DNA of 21,217 bases from Erysipelotrichaceae bacterium. Lineage in GTDB: Bacteria > Bacillota_I > Bacilli_A > Erysipelotrichales > Erysipelotrichaceae. The stretch lies in contig JAFOMB010000094.1 of the NCBI GenBank assembly GCA_017419065.1, forward strand, positions 1 to 21,217. Direction: 5' to 3'. The notes below the pieces were generated by a model that was not told the DNA's origin, made no database searches, and saw nothing but the letters and a program-made list of their open reading frames with translations. Below are positions 1 through 6,988 of the stretch, piece by piece. The translations under genes were made by a program, and so were the position numbers. Position 1 is the first letter of the stretch, and each line of letters opens with the position of its first letter.

Positions 1-2
1 AG

Positions 3-617
3 CGCGTTTTAAGCGAGAAGGAAAGGAAACGTCAGGAGATCTTCGATAAGAAATGTGAGGAGTGGATCTCCAAAGGTTACAGAAGAACAGACCTGCTCAT
101 CGACATCCTGAAGGCCAATCTCTTCGCCCTTCTCTTATGCATCCCCTTCTTTCTCGTATTCGGAGGAGCCTTCTTCCTCGTAAACAGAGACCGCTTCGAT
201 ATCGGACATCCCTTAAGCTTCGTCTTTTTGATGATCGCCTACCTGGCAGGCATCGTGGTCCACGAACTCCTGCACGGCATCACCTGGGCCCGCTTTACGC
301 CCCACGGCATGAAGGACATCGACTTCGGGGTCATGAAGGACACGATGACGCCTTACTGCACCTGCAGCGAACCGTTGAAGAAAGGCCAGTACATCCTGGG
401 AACGCTGATGCCTCTATTGGTATTGGGCATCCTCCCTTCCATCCTGGCTGTCTTCCTGAACTCTTATATCCTTCTCCTCTTCGGTATCATCATGTCTGTC
501 TCCGCTGCCGGAGATATCCTCATCGTCTGGAAGATCCTGCGATATAAGAACAGCTCAGCAGAATTCTTCTACATGGATCATCCGACGGAAGCCGGCGGTG
601 TGATCTTCGAGAAATAA
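3..617 (+). CDS. DUF3267 membrane metalloprotease-like protein, 5' partial
   Basis: The frame is open from the left edge, so the N-terminus is missing; 204 residues are visible. A charged, Lys/Glu/Arg-rich cytoplasmic stretch is followed by two hydrophobic segments (visible residues about 38-58 and 73-95). The second contains the zinc-binding motif HELLH at about 87-91, within VVHELLHGITWA. Two more hydrophobic segments follow (about 127-165), with an Asp in AAGDILIVW that could complete the metal site. HExxH inside a membrane segment is the pattern of the DUF3267 family, thought to be related to site-2-type intramembrane metalloproteases. The substrate is unknown. An overlapping frame at 62-547 is Arg/Pro/His-rich and is a shadow. 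A perfect hairpin terminator follows the TAA directly. The family call is good; protease activity is inferred from the motif only. Confidence 0.8.
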   Translation, partial: RVLSEKERKRQEIFDKKCEEWISKGYRRTDLLIDILKANLFALLLCIPFFLVFGGAFFLVNRDRFDIGHPLSFVFLMIAYLAGIVVHELLHGITWARFTPHGMKDIDFGVMKDTMTPYCTCSEPLKKGQYILGTLMPLLVLGILPSILAVFLNSYILLLFGIIMSVSAAGDILIVWKILRYKNSSAEFFYMDHPTEAGGVIFEK

Positions 618-620
618 GGC

Positions 621-648
621 AAAAGAAGACTCCGGTCTTCTTTTCTGA
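621..648 (+). terminator. Rho-independent terminator after the DUF3267 gene
   Basis: A perfect 10-bp inverted repeat, AAAAGAAGAC (621-630) and GTCTTCTTTT (635-644) with loop TCCG, begins 4 bases after the stop codon and ends in a T-rich tail. It separates the partial gene from the MFS transporter, which has its own promoter. Confidence 0.85.
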
Positions 649-668
649 TACTTATCTGTCATTTTCTT

Positions 669-698
669 TTGACATCGGAAAAGCCCTGTCACTACAAT
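669..698 (+). promoter_or_regulatory. Sigma-A-type promoter of the MFS transporter
   Basis: TTGACA (669-674), an 18-bp spacer, then TACAAT (693-698). Predicted transcription starts near 705, directly before the Shine-Dalgarno sequence AGAGGA (705-710), so the 5' leader would be very short but still contain a ribosome binding site. Confidence 0.8.
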
Positions 699-717
699 AA
701 AAACAGAGGAATATATC

Positions 718-2046
718 ATGAAAAACAAATCATCGAATCTGCGCTTCTGGATACTGGTCTGGAGTTTAGGCCTCATCGGTCAGCTCTGCTGGAACATCGA
801 AAACCAGTGGTTCAATACTTTCGTATACGCCAAGATTGCCAAGGACCCGACGATCATCTCCTGGATGGTCGCTGTCTCCGCGATCTCGACGACGCTCTCC
901 ACCTTCCTCTTCGGGACACTGTCTGACAGGAGCGGAAAGAGAAAGCCGTTCATGGCCATCGGCTACATCCTCTGGGGCATCTTCACGATCCTCTTCGGAA
1001 CGACGGAATTCCTGACAGGCGGCAAGCCGGATGCGGGAGCCTCTGTCATCCTGGTCGCCGGTACGGCCGTTGTCCTGGCGGATGCTCTGATGTCCTTCTT
1101 CGGTTCCATGGGCAATGACGCCAGCTACAACGCCTGGCTCAATGACCGGATGAACGACGAAAACCGGGGAAGCATCGGTGCCGCATTGGCGACACAGCCG
1201 ATCATCGGCACGATCATCGGTACGATCCTGGGAGGTATCCTGATCGGTTCCAATGACAACTATATGCGCCTCTTCCTCGTCTTCGGCGGTCTGGCCATCT
1301 TCTCAGGTATCCTATCTTTGTTCATATTGGAAGATTCCAAAGATCTCAAGCCGTATAAGGACGGCTCCTTCTTCCATCAGCTCTTAAGCGCCTTCAATTT
1401 CAAAGAACTCTTGAAAAGAAAGGAGCTCATCTGGGTCTTCCTCACCCTGACGACCTACTTCATCGCCTTTAACGTCTACTATCCGCATGTCGGCAACTAC
1501 ATGATCTACTACCTGGGCTTCTCCGCTGATTCCATCGGCATCATCCAGGGCATCGCCCTGATACTGGGGATGCTGTCAGTCATCCCGGCATCCAGGCTCT
1601 TAAACAAAGACAAATTCGTCCTGGCAGCTTTCATCTCCATCCTCCTGTCCATGATCGGTGTCGGGATCCTGGGCATCTTCGGCAGACCGCAGTACATCGA
1701 CCCGTCCACCATCCTCAACTGGCCTCTGCTGATCGGACTCTTCTTCTTCGGCTGCGGCTATATCATGTTCATGCAGGTGACATCCGTCTGGATGAAACAG
1801 CTCTTCCCGGAAGATGCCAAAGGACAGTTTGAAGGCTTCCGCATCATCTTCTTCGTCCTCATACCGTGGATCGTCTCTCCGTTCATCGCCAATCCAATCA
1901 TCAAACAGAATGGCGAGATCCTGGACGCCAACGGTCTGACAGCCTATCTTCCGACCCACGTCCTCTTCCTGATCTCGACCATCCTGATCCTGCTGACCTT
2001 CTTACCGCTCATCTTTGCGGCCAGAGAAAAGAAAGAGAGAAAGTGA
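718..2046 (+). CDS. MFS transporter
   Basis: A 442-residue integral membrane protein with about 12 hydrophobic segments, the usual length for the major facilitator superfamily. The loop between segments 2 and 3 carries FGTLSDRSGKRKPF, the family signature (G-x-L-x-D-R-x-G-R/K-K/R). A long soluble loop lies near the middle (around residues 205-235, EDSKDLKPYKDG...), as expected between the two six-helix halves. The N-terminal segment, with an Asn-Glu-Asn-Gln pattern, resembles sugar transporters of the GPH/SLC45-like branch, but I cannot assign a substrate. The start is an ATG preceded by AGAGGA at 8 bases. The stop overlaps the start of the next hydrolase gene (TGATG), so the two are translationally coupled. 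Confidence 0.85.
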   Translation: MKNKSSNLRFWILVWSLGLIGQLCWNIENQWFNTFVYAKIAKDPTIISWMVAVSAISTTLSTFLFGTLSDRSGKRKPFMAIGYILWGIFTILFGTTEFLTGGKPDAGASVILVAGTAVVLADALMSFFGSMGNDASYNAWLNDRMNDENRGSIGAALATQPIIGTIIGTILGGILIGSNDNYMRLFLVFGGLAIFSGILSLFILEDSKDLKPYKDGSFFHQLLSAFNFKELLKRKELIWVFLTLTTYFIAFNVYYPHVGNYMIYYLGFSADSIGIIQGIALILGMLSVIPASRLLNKDKFVLAAFISILLSMIGVGILGIFGRPQYIDPSTILNWPLLIGLFFFGCGYIMFMQVTSVWMKQLFPEDAKGQFEGFRIIFFVLIPWIVSPFIANPIIKQNGEILDANGLTAYLPTHVLFLISTILILLTFLPLIFAAREKKERK

Positions 2047-2941
2047 TGTGGATCATCATCCTCCTGTTTCTTCTCATCGCAGGCATCTCGGAATACTTCC
2101 TGCAGATGATCGTCCATCCGAAGTGTTTCAGCTTCGAAGAGATGAGAAAGCAGGAGATCGGAAACGGTTTGAGGAAGGTGTCAATGCCTATGAAAAGGAA
2201 TGGAAGAGAGAACCCTTTCACTTCGAAAGAGATAAGGCCCGCATAGAGGGAGAATATATCCCGAATCCCAGACCTGTCGGTAACAGAGCGGTCATCATCG
2301 CGCACGGCCACACGGTCAACCGCTGTTCTTCCCTGAAGTACGCCCTGATGTTTTACAGAATGGGATTCCACGTCGTGATCTATGATGAAAGACATTTCGG
2401 CTCCTCCACCGGAGATTTCAGTACCCTGGGAGAAAAGGAAGCGGAGGATCTCATCTGTCTCTACTCCCTGGTGAAGAAGAGATTCGGGGAAGACTGCCGG
2501 ATCGGCCTGCATGGGGAATCCATGGGAGCGGCCACCTGCCTCTACGCCCTGAAAGACATCGATCCAGCCTTCGTCATCGCCGACTGTCCGTTCGAAGACA
2601 GCGAACTGCTCTTCCGGCAGTTCATCAGCAAGAAACTGACGATCATCCCGGCTGTCCTCGTCTTCTTCATCGAGATCCTCGCGAAGATCCGGTATGGCTA
2701 TCGCATCAAAGAGGTCTCCCCTATCCGCTCTGTCTCTTCAAGCGATGTCCCTGTCTGTTTCATACATGGAAAGGCTGATAATCTCATCCTTCCGAAGCAT
2801 TCCGAGGACATGATCAAAGTATCGAAGAACCCCTATAGCCGTATCCGTCTGTTTGAGAAAGCGGATCACGCCCAATCGGTCATCCTCTATCCAAAGGAAT
2901 ACGAAAAACTCCTTCAGGAGTTCACCGAAGAAGTCTTATGA
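2046..2941 (+). CDS. Membrane-anchored alpha/beta hydrolase, apparent frameshift
   Basis: Two reading frames together encode one normal protein of about 298 residues. The first part starts at the ATG overlapping the MFS stop (2046-2048). It gives a signal anchor (MWIIILLFLLIAGISEYFL) and a linker ending near ...EEMRKQEIGNG at about 2168. The rest continues in the -1 frame (FEEGVNAYEKEW...). It contains the oxyanion-loop region IIAHGHTVNR, the nucleophile elbow GESMG (Ser codon 2519-2521), a late Asp in GKADN and a His in ADHAQS: a complete Ser-Asp-His triad. Adding one T in the GGTTTG run at 2166-2171 would join the frames. The alternative start at 2015 lies inside the MFS gene and gives an implausible N-terminus. 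This may be a recent indel, a sequencing or assembly error, or less likely recoding. Substrate unknown; related proteins are esterase/peptidase-like hydrolases. Confidence 0.75.
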
Positions 2942-2949
2942 GTCAGAAG

Positions 2950-2976
2950 AAAGCCGGGAAGTATCCCGGCTTTGTC
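2950..2976. terminator. Bidirectional terminator between convergent hydrolase and pfp
   Basis: AAAGCCGGGA (2950-2959) pairs perfectly with TCCCGGCTTT (2964-2973) around a 4-base loop. A-rich sequence on one side and T-rich on the other suits both strands. It lies 9 bases after the hydrolase stop and 8 bases before the end of pfp on the opposite strand. Confidence 0.85.
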
Positions 2977-2980
2977 GTGT

Positions 2981-4654
2981 TCAGAGTTCTTTCTTTCCTT
3001 TTTCAAGAGCGAGTGTGACAGTCGTTCTGTCGCAGACTTCGCTCGGTCCGTAGTACTGGATAGCACCCGGATAGGTGTAGCAGGTCTCTTCGGCCCATTC
3101 TTCACGATGAGCTTCGAAGTACTTGAACGGATTGCCGTCAAGTTCGACCAGGGCCTTGCGGATGACCGGCTTGTCCTGACCGTGTCTTCTTTCGATGTTC
3201 ATCATCTTGGTGATCGGCATACCGCCGGCGACCCATTCCTCTGCCGGAGCAGACAGGTTGGAGACCTTGGAGAGGTAGCCGTTATAGCCGTACTGGATCA
3301 GCATGAAGGCATTGTAGCCTAAAGAGTAGCAGTAGTCCGCATCGAAGTTGGACGGGAAGGCACATCTGCCTTCATAGCCGAAGAAGTGATGCTGGGTGGA
3401 GTACTTGCCCTTGTATTTGCCTTCCTTCTTGAGAGCGTCCAGCTTGTCCCTGACTAAGGCGCTGAAGAGCTTCTCGGATTCGATCAGAGAGACCTGGACG
3501 TTGCCGTGCGGATCTCTTTCAAGGAAGAGCTGCTGCTGGATGCCCTGCGGCAGGATAGCGAAGACGTCATAAGCTTCTTTTGTGAGGCCTTCCTTGATGA
3601 AACCTAACTTTTCATCCCAGGAAGCTAAAGCGTTGAACGCGTCAGCCTTTTCCCCGGCCAGGAGTTCGTTGATCTCGGCGATCAGGGAAGAGAATTCCGG
3701 AACGAATTCGACGATGCCTTCCGGAACGATGACGACACCGAAGTTCATACCCTTGGCAGCACGCTTGCAGACAGAGTCGGCGATGACATCCGCGACATCC
3801 GATAAGGACATCTTCTTGGCTGCGACTTCTTCACCGATGAGGCAGACGTTCGGCTGTGTCTCTAATGCGCATTCCAGGGCGACATGAGAAGCGGATCTTC
3901 CCATGACCTTGATGAAGTGCCAGTACTTCTTGGCGGAGTTGCAGTCTCTTTCGATATTGCCGATGAGCTCGCTGTAAGTCTTGGTAGCTGTATCGAAACC
4001 GAAGGAGCATTCGATATCCTCGTTCTTGAGGTCGCCGTCGATGGTCTTCGGGCAGCCGATGACCTGGACACCGCTGTTGTGGGCCGCAAAGTATTCCGCT
4101 AAAACAGCCGCATTGGTATTGGAATCATCGCCGCCGATGATGACGATGGCGGTGATGCCGTGCTTCCTGCAGACTTCTTCTGCTACCGCGAACTGTTCTT
4201 CTGTCTCCAGTTTCGTTCTGCCGGAACCGATGATATCGAAACCGCCGGTATTGCGGTACTGATCGATATACTCATCCGTCATTTCGATATAGCTGTCTTC
4301 CAGAAGTCCCGAAGGACCGCCCTTGAAGCCTAAGAGGACATTGTCCTTATCTGTGGCCTTTAAAGCGTCATATAAGCCGCATACGACGTTGTGTCCGCCC
4401 GGAGCCTGTCCGCCGGATAAGATGACGCCTACGACCTGTTTCTTCGTCTCAGAGGTGTTTTCTCCCTTTTCAAAGGTGATCTCTTTCTTACCATAGGTGT
4501 TCGGGAAGAGAGCCTTGATCTTCTCCTGGTCGGCAACACTCTGTGTCGCTTCCCCTTCCTTGACCGAGATCTCTTTGATGCCGTTTCTCAGCATGCCCGG
4601 GAGTTTTGGGACATACTGGTATCTCGCGATCTGTAATGCTGATAATTCTTTCAT
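2981..4654 (-). CDS. pfp: Pyrophosphate-dependent 6-phosphofructokinase, long form
   Basis: 557 residues, matching the long PPi-dependent class rather than the ~320-residue ATP-dependent PfkA. It phosphorylates fructose 6-phosphate to fructose 1,6-bisphosphate with pyrophosphate in the cytoplasm, reversibly. Motifs in order: GGQAPGG (81-87), GGDDSN (174-179; the second Asp marks PPi users, where ATP enzymes have GGDG), PKTIDGD (202-208; Lys204 is the PPi-type residue, against Gly in PGTIDND of ATP enzymes) and MGR (251-253). The start codon is preceded by AAAGGAGT. The gene lies 54 bases after the GNAT gene in the same direction with no terminator seen between them, so co-transcription is possible. 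A TATCAT-like box upstream is too weak to call as a promoter. Confidence 0.95.
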   Translation of the reverse strand: MKELSALQIARYQYVPKLPGMLRNGIKEISVKEGEATQSVADQEKIKALFPNTYGKKEITFEKGENTSETKKQVVGVILSGGQAPGGHNVVCGLYDALKATDKDNVLLGFKGGPSGLLEDSYIEMTDEYIDQYRNTGGFDIIGSGRTKLETEEQFAVAEEVCRKHGITAIVIIGGDDSNTNAAVLAEYFAAHNSGVQVIGCPKTIDGDLKNEDIECSFGFDTATKTYSELIGNIERDCNSAKKYWHFIKVMGRSASHVALECALETQPNVCLIGEEVAAKKMSLSDVADVIADSVCKRAAKGMNFGVVIVPEGIVEFVPEFSSLIAEINELLAGEKADAFNALASWDEKLGFIKEGLTKEAYDVFAILPQGIQQQLFLERDPHGNVQVSLIESEKLFSALVRDKLDALKKEGKYKGKYSTQHHFFGYEGRCAFPSNFDADYCYSLGYNAFMLIQYGYNGYLSKVSNLSAPAEEWVAGGMPITKMMNIERRHGQDKPVIRKALVELDGNPFKYFEAHREEWAEETCYTYPGAIQYYGPSEVCDRTTVTLALEKGKKEL

Positions 4655-4708
4655 AGATTACTCCTTTACCTTTTCCATGATACAACAGAATTGCTTTCAT
4701 TCACAGAT

Positions 4709-5548
4709 TCAACGAACAAATCGATAGTTCACAACTCTTGCGGTATATTCATATCCGATGTCCGTATAGACCCTGTTGGATACGGGATTCGCAGTATCGA
4801 CATAGAGCGTCACGTAGCGGTTGTCTTCAAGATAATCCGCTGTCACTTTCGAGACCATCTGTTTGGCGTATCCCTTGCCGCGCAAAGGCTTCTCAATATA
4901 GACATAGGAGACAGATCTTCCATGCGGAAGCTTCCTGGTAGAGGCGCACATGCCGGCAGGACGGCCTTCTGTTTCGTAGAGAAAAACATCCGCTTCCGGA
5001 AGAGATAGTTTTCTCAGCAGATTCTCCTTGAGCTCCTCTTTCTCCTTTGTCTCATGGAGTGCCTCTTCATAGAAGGAAATGGCCATCTCCGTCAGAACAT
5101 CGATGTCTTTTTCATCCGCTTTCCGCAGGATCCCTTCGCCGGGAAAGAGCACCGCTTTCTTACAGACCATCACATCCATCACGAGATCCTTTCTCGCAGA
5201 CAGACCCCGTTCCTTCAGAAATCTCTCCGCAAAAGCAGGCGTCGACTGGATACCGGTGATCGTTCTGTTGCCAGACAGGAGCTTTCCTGCCAGCAGAGAA
5301 GCACACTCTTCTTCCTTATATCTATGTGCAGGATCTGTCGGGAAAACAAGAAGAGAAAAAGGCAGGTGGTTGCAGACAAACCATCTCGGTCCATGCTCTT
5401 CCAGACATAAGTAAAAGTACCCTTCTCCTATCCTCTCCCTGTCATCAAAGACGTTGGTGAGGATCAGCTGGTGAAGTGCTTCATTCTGTTCCAAGACATC
5501 CAGATATCTCTCCAGGAATTCTTCAGGAGCGTATTCTCTTATTTCCAT
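4709..5548 (-). CDS. GNAT family N-acetyltransferase
   Basis: 279 residues in two parts. The N-terminal half (1-135) has no motif I recognise. The C-terminal half (about 140-279) is a GNAT fold with a typical acetyl-CoA pyrophosphate loop, PLRGKGYAKQM (RGKGYA at 223-228), followed by DTANPVSNRVYTDIGYE, the usual motif B region with Asn and Tyr. Homologous proteins acetylate small amines or protein N-termini; the acceptor cannot be read from sequence. The start ATG at 5548 has AGGAG 8 bases upstream. The frame stays open to 5692, but that extension translates the tRNA-Glu gene and is rejected. The gene lies downstream of the tRNA terminator and upstream of pfp. Confidence 0.85.
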   Translation of the reverse strand: MEIREYAPEEFLERYLDVLEQNEALHQLILTNVFDDRERIGEGYFYLCLEEHGPRWFVCNHLPFSLLVFPTDPAHRYKEEECASLLAGKLLSGNRTITGIQSTPAFAERFLKERGLSARKDLVMDVMVCKKAVLFPGEGILRKADEKDIDVLTEMAISFYEEALHETKEKEELKENLLRKLSLPEADVFLYETEGRPAGMCASTRKLPHGRSVSYVYIEKPLRGKGYAKQMVSKVTADYLEDNRYVTLYVDTANPVSNRVYTDIGYEYTARVVNYRFVR

Positions 5549-5594
5549 AGGTTTTCTCCTTACACAAAGTATATTGGAACCGGAATATAAAGAA

Positions 5595-5613
5595 AACCCC
5601 TTATACAGGGGTT
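5595..5613 (-). terminator. Terminator of the infC-rpmI-rplT-tRNA transcript
   Basis: On the minus strand, AACCCC and GGGGTT pair across a 7-base loop and run into TTTTCTTTATA. It starts about 10 bases after the encoded CCA of the tRNA. Confidence 0.75.
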
Positions 5614-5622
5614 GATCTGCAA

Positions 5623-5698
5623 TGGTGACCTGTACGGGATTTGAACCCGTGAATGTCGCCTTGAGAGGGCGATGTGTTAACCGTTTCACCAACAGGCC
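5623..5698 (-). tRNA. tRNA-Glu, anticodon CUC
   Basis: 76 nt including an encoded CCA (5625-5623). Acceptor arms GGCCTGT and ACAGGTC pair with one G-T; discriminator base A. The anticodon stem TCGCC/GGCGA closes the loop CTCTCAA, giving CUC at 5665-5663, which reads GAG. The T-arm is ACGGG-TTCAAAT-CCCGT. The opening GGCC and 3' GGTCACCA are typical of bacterial tRNA-Glu. It starts 16 bases after the rplT stop with no promoter visible, so it is probably cut from the ribosomal-protein transcript. An open frame through it is a shadow. Confidence 0.95.
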
Positions 5699-5702
5699 AT
5701 AT

Positions 5703-5723
5703 AAAGGGTCATATTAACCCTTT
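5703..5723 (-). other. Hairpin between rplT and tRNA-Glu
   Basis: AAAGGGT and ACCCTTT (5723-5717 and 5709-5703 on the minus strand) form a 7-bp stem around a 7-base loop that contains the rplT stop codon. The following tract is only TTTAT, so it would be a leaky terminator or a processing site rather than a strong stop. tRNA-Glu depends on read-through unless an unseen promoter exists. Confidence 0.55.
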
Positions 5724-6073
5724 AAAGCATTCTTAGCAGTATCGCAGATAGATGTGAAGCCTGCCGGATCAGCGATAGCGATCTCAGACAGCATCTTTCT
5801 GTTGATATTGACATTGGCTAACTTCAGGCCGTGCATCAGCTTGGAGTAGCTCAGGTCGTTCATTCTGGCTGCCGCATTGATACGGGCGATCCAGAGCTTG
5901 CGCATATTTCTCTTCAGTTGTCTTCTGTCGATCCAGGAGTACTTCAGGGAGTGCATGACCTGTTCATGCGCTGTACGGTATAAGAGATGCTTGGAGCCGA
6001 AATAGCCCTTAGCCTGCTTCAGTACTTTTTTATGTCTGTTTCTGGAAGCTACAGAACCCTTGATTCTTGCCAT
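5714..6073 (-). CDS. rplT: 50S ribosomal protein L20
   Basis: 119 residues, the standard L20 length. It begins MARIKGSVASRNRHKK and has the very basic N-terminal extension that threads into 23S rRNA, followed by the compact C-terminal domain (about 60-119, NDLSYSKLMHGLKLANVNINRKMLSEIA). L20 is an early assembly protein and, in Firmicutes, the repressor that binds the leader of its own infC-rpmI-rplT operon. The start has AGGAGGT 9 bases upstream. It is last in the operon apart from tRNA-Glu, which follows after 16 bases. Confidence 0.98.
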   Translation of the reverse strand: MARIKGSVASRNRHKKVLKQAKGYFGSKHLLYRTAHEQVMHSLKYSWIDRRQLKRNMRKLWIARINAAARMNDLSYSKLMHGLKLANVNINRKMLSEIAIADPAGFTSICDTAKNALKG

Positions 6074-6087
6074 GACTATTTAACCTC

Positions 6088-6282
6088 CTATCCCTGTAAT
6101 AATTCTTTCGATCTCTTCATATCGGAAGCGGATAACAGAGTGGCCTTTCTCAGACCGACTTTCTGTTTGTGAGTCTTGTTGGCGGCGAAGTGAGAAGTAT
6201 ATGCGTGATGTCTCTTGAGTTTGCCGGTGCCGGTCTCTTTGACTCTCTTCGCAAAAGTTCTCTTGGTTTTCATTTTTGGCAT
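6088..6282 (-). CDS. rpmI: 50S ribosomal protein L35
   Basis: 64 residues, the usual size, starting MPKMKTKRTFAKRVKETGTG and strongly basic throughout. The pattern KLKRHHAYTSHFAANKTHKQK matches the conserved L35 core. The TAG stop of infC merges with its Shine-Dalgarno (TAGGAGG), so translation is coupled to infC. The gap to rplT is 14 bases. Confidence 0.97.
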   Translation of the reverse strand: MPKMKTKRTFAKRVKETGTGKLKRHHAYTSHFAANKTHKQKVGLRKATLLSASDMKRSKELLQG

Positions 6283-6294
6283 TTGCTTGTCCTC

Positions 6295-6822
6295 CTATTT
6301 CTTTTTAGGTGTCAGTACACAGGACATGATGTTGCCCTCGAGCTTCGGCTGCTTGTCGACTACAGCCAGTTCGCTGAGCCCGGCGATGAATTCGTTCATG
6401 ACTTTCATGCCGACTTCCTGTCTTGTCATCATTCTTCCGCGGAAACGCATATCGATCTTGACCTTGTTTCCGGTCTCGATCCACTTGGTAGCCTGCTTCA
6501 GTTTTGTCTCAAAATCATGCGTGTCGATGACCGGAGACAAACGCAGCGGCTTGATCTCGGTGTTGTGCTGGTTCTTCTTGGCTTCCTTGGCCTTCTTCTT
6601 GGCTTCAAAACGGTATTTTCCGTAATCGACCATCTTGCAGACCGGCGGCTGTGCGTTCGGAGCGACACAGAGAAGATCGAGATCCTGATCATAAGCTTTT
6701 TCCAGAGCTTCCCGTCTCATCATGACTCCAAGCTGTTCTCCCTGAGGGCCAATGACCAGTACTTCCTTAAAGCGGATGTTTTCGTTCACCAGGTCACTGT
6801 TCTGCGTTTTTTTGTTGATAAT
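6295..6822 (-). CDS. infC: Translation initiation factor IF-3, AUU start
   Basis: IF-3 binds the 30S subunit, blocks premature 50S joining and monitors the start codon. The N-domain has LVNENIRFKEVLVIGPQGEQLGV and the linker KYRFEAKKKAKEAKKNQ; the C-domain has LRLSPVIDTHDFETKL, KVKIDMRFRGR and the end LTPKKK. An ATG at 6864 is in frame but would add a leader-encoded peptide and ignore the Shine-Dalgarno. GGAGGTG (6831-6825) sits directly before ATT ATC, so I place the start at ATT (6822), giving 175 residues beginning M-I-N-K-K. AUU starts on infC are known from E. coli and Bacillus and underlie autoregulation by start-codon discrimination. The next codon, ATC at 6819, is an alternative with more usual spacing. 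Confidence 0.93.
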   Translation of the reverse strand: MINKKTQNSDLVNENIRFKEVLVIGPQGEQLGVMMRREALEKAYDQDLDLLCVAPNAQPPVCKMVDYGKYRFEAKKKAKEAKKNQHNTEIKPLRLSPVIDTHDFETKLKQATKWIETGNKVKIDMRFRGRMMTRQEVGMKVMNEFIAGLSELAVVDKQPKLEGNIMSCVLTPKKK

Positions 6823-6947
6823 GACACCTCCATTAAAATAAAAAGCGAGACAAAGCCCACTCATTCATCACTATCTGTAGCGATTACCCAAGTCCTAAGG
6901 ACATCAGGTGAGAAGTGGTCTTCTACTTTCTACCTACTTTTTATTAC
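6823..6947 (-). promoter_or_regulatory. Probable L20 autoregulatory leader of infC-rpmI-rplT
   Basis: About 125 nt separate the predicted transcription start (6947) from infC. The leader can form GTCC-TTA-GGAC, ATCGCTA-CAGA-TAGTGAT (one G-U pair) and, just before the Shine-Dalgarno, AGTGGG-CTTTGT-CTCGCT followed by TTTTATTTT. The last looks like an attenuator. CCACT at 6918-6914 is complementary to AGTGG in its 5' arm and could act as antiterminator. The Firmicutes L20 leader is known to regulate this operon; I assign it by position and structure, not by a covariance match. Confidence 0.6.
6835..6861 (-). terminator. Candidate attenuator hairpin in the infC leader
   Basis: Stem AGTGGG (6861-6856) with CTCGCT (6849-6844), 6 bp including two G-U pairs, loop CTTTGT, then TTTTATTTT (6843-6835). 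It ends just upstream of the infC Shine-Dalgarno, where premature termination would block the whole operon. Confidence 0.5.
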
Positions 6948-6953
6948 TCATTT

Positions 6954-6982
6954 ATTGTAAGGAAATCCCCTGTCTTTGTCAA
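6954..6982 (-). promoter_or_regulatory. Sigma-A-type promoter of infC-rpmI-rplT
   Basis: On the minus strand, TTGACA (6982-6977), a 17-bp spacer and TACAAT (6959-6954): consensus -35 and a 5/6 -10, the strongest promoter in the window, as expected for a ribosomal-protein operon. A GAAATCC/GGATTTC inverted repeat (6990-6984 and 6968-6962) flanks the -35 box. Confidence 0.9.
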
Positions 6983-6988
6983 CGGATT

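Noticed and set aside
2160..2172. Programmed -1 ribosomal frameshift in the hydrolase
   Set aside because: Neither C-GGA-AAC nor C-GGT-TTG is a good slippery heptamer and no stimulatory stem or pseudoknot is evident; an indel is simpler.
1866..2246. Separate 126-codon gene across the MFS/hydrolase junction
   Set aside because: Its first 60 codons are a shadow of the MFS 3' end; only the part from 2046 is real, as the hydrolase N-terminus.
5549..5692. N-terminal extension of the GNAT gene to 5692
   Set aside because: The extra residues are a translation of tRNA-Glu and its terminator; the ATG at 5548 has a proper Shine-Dalgarno.
6823..6864. infC start at the ATG at 6864
   Set aside because: It would begin inside the attenuator hairpin and place the strong GGAGGTG within the coding sequence.
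6169..6960. 263-codon plus-strand frame across rpmI, infC and the leader
   Set aside because: It is entirely antisense to known ribosomal-protein genes and their regulatory leader.
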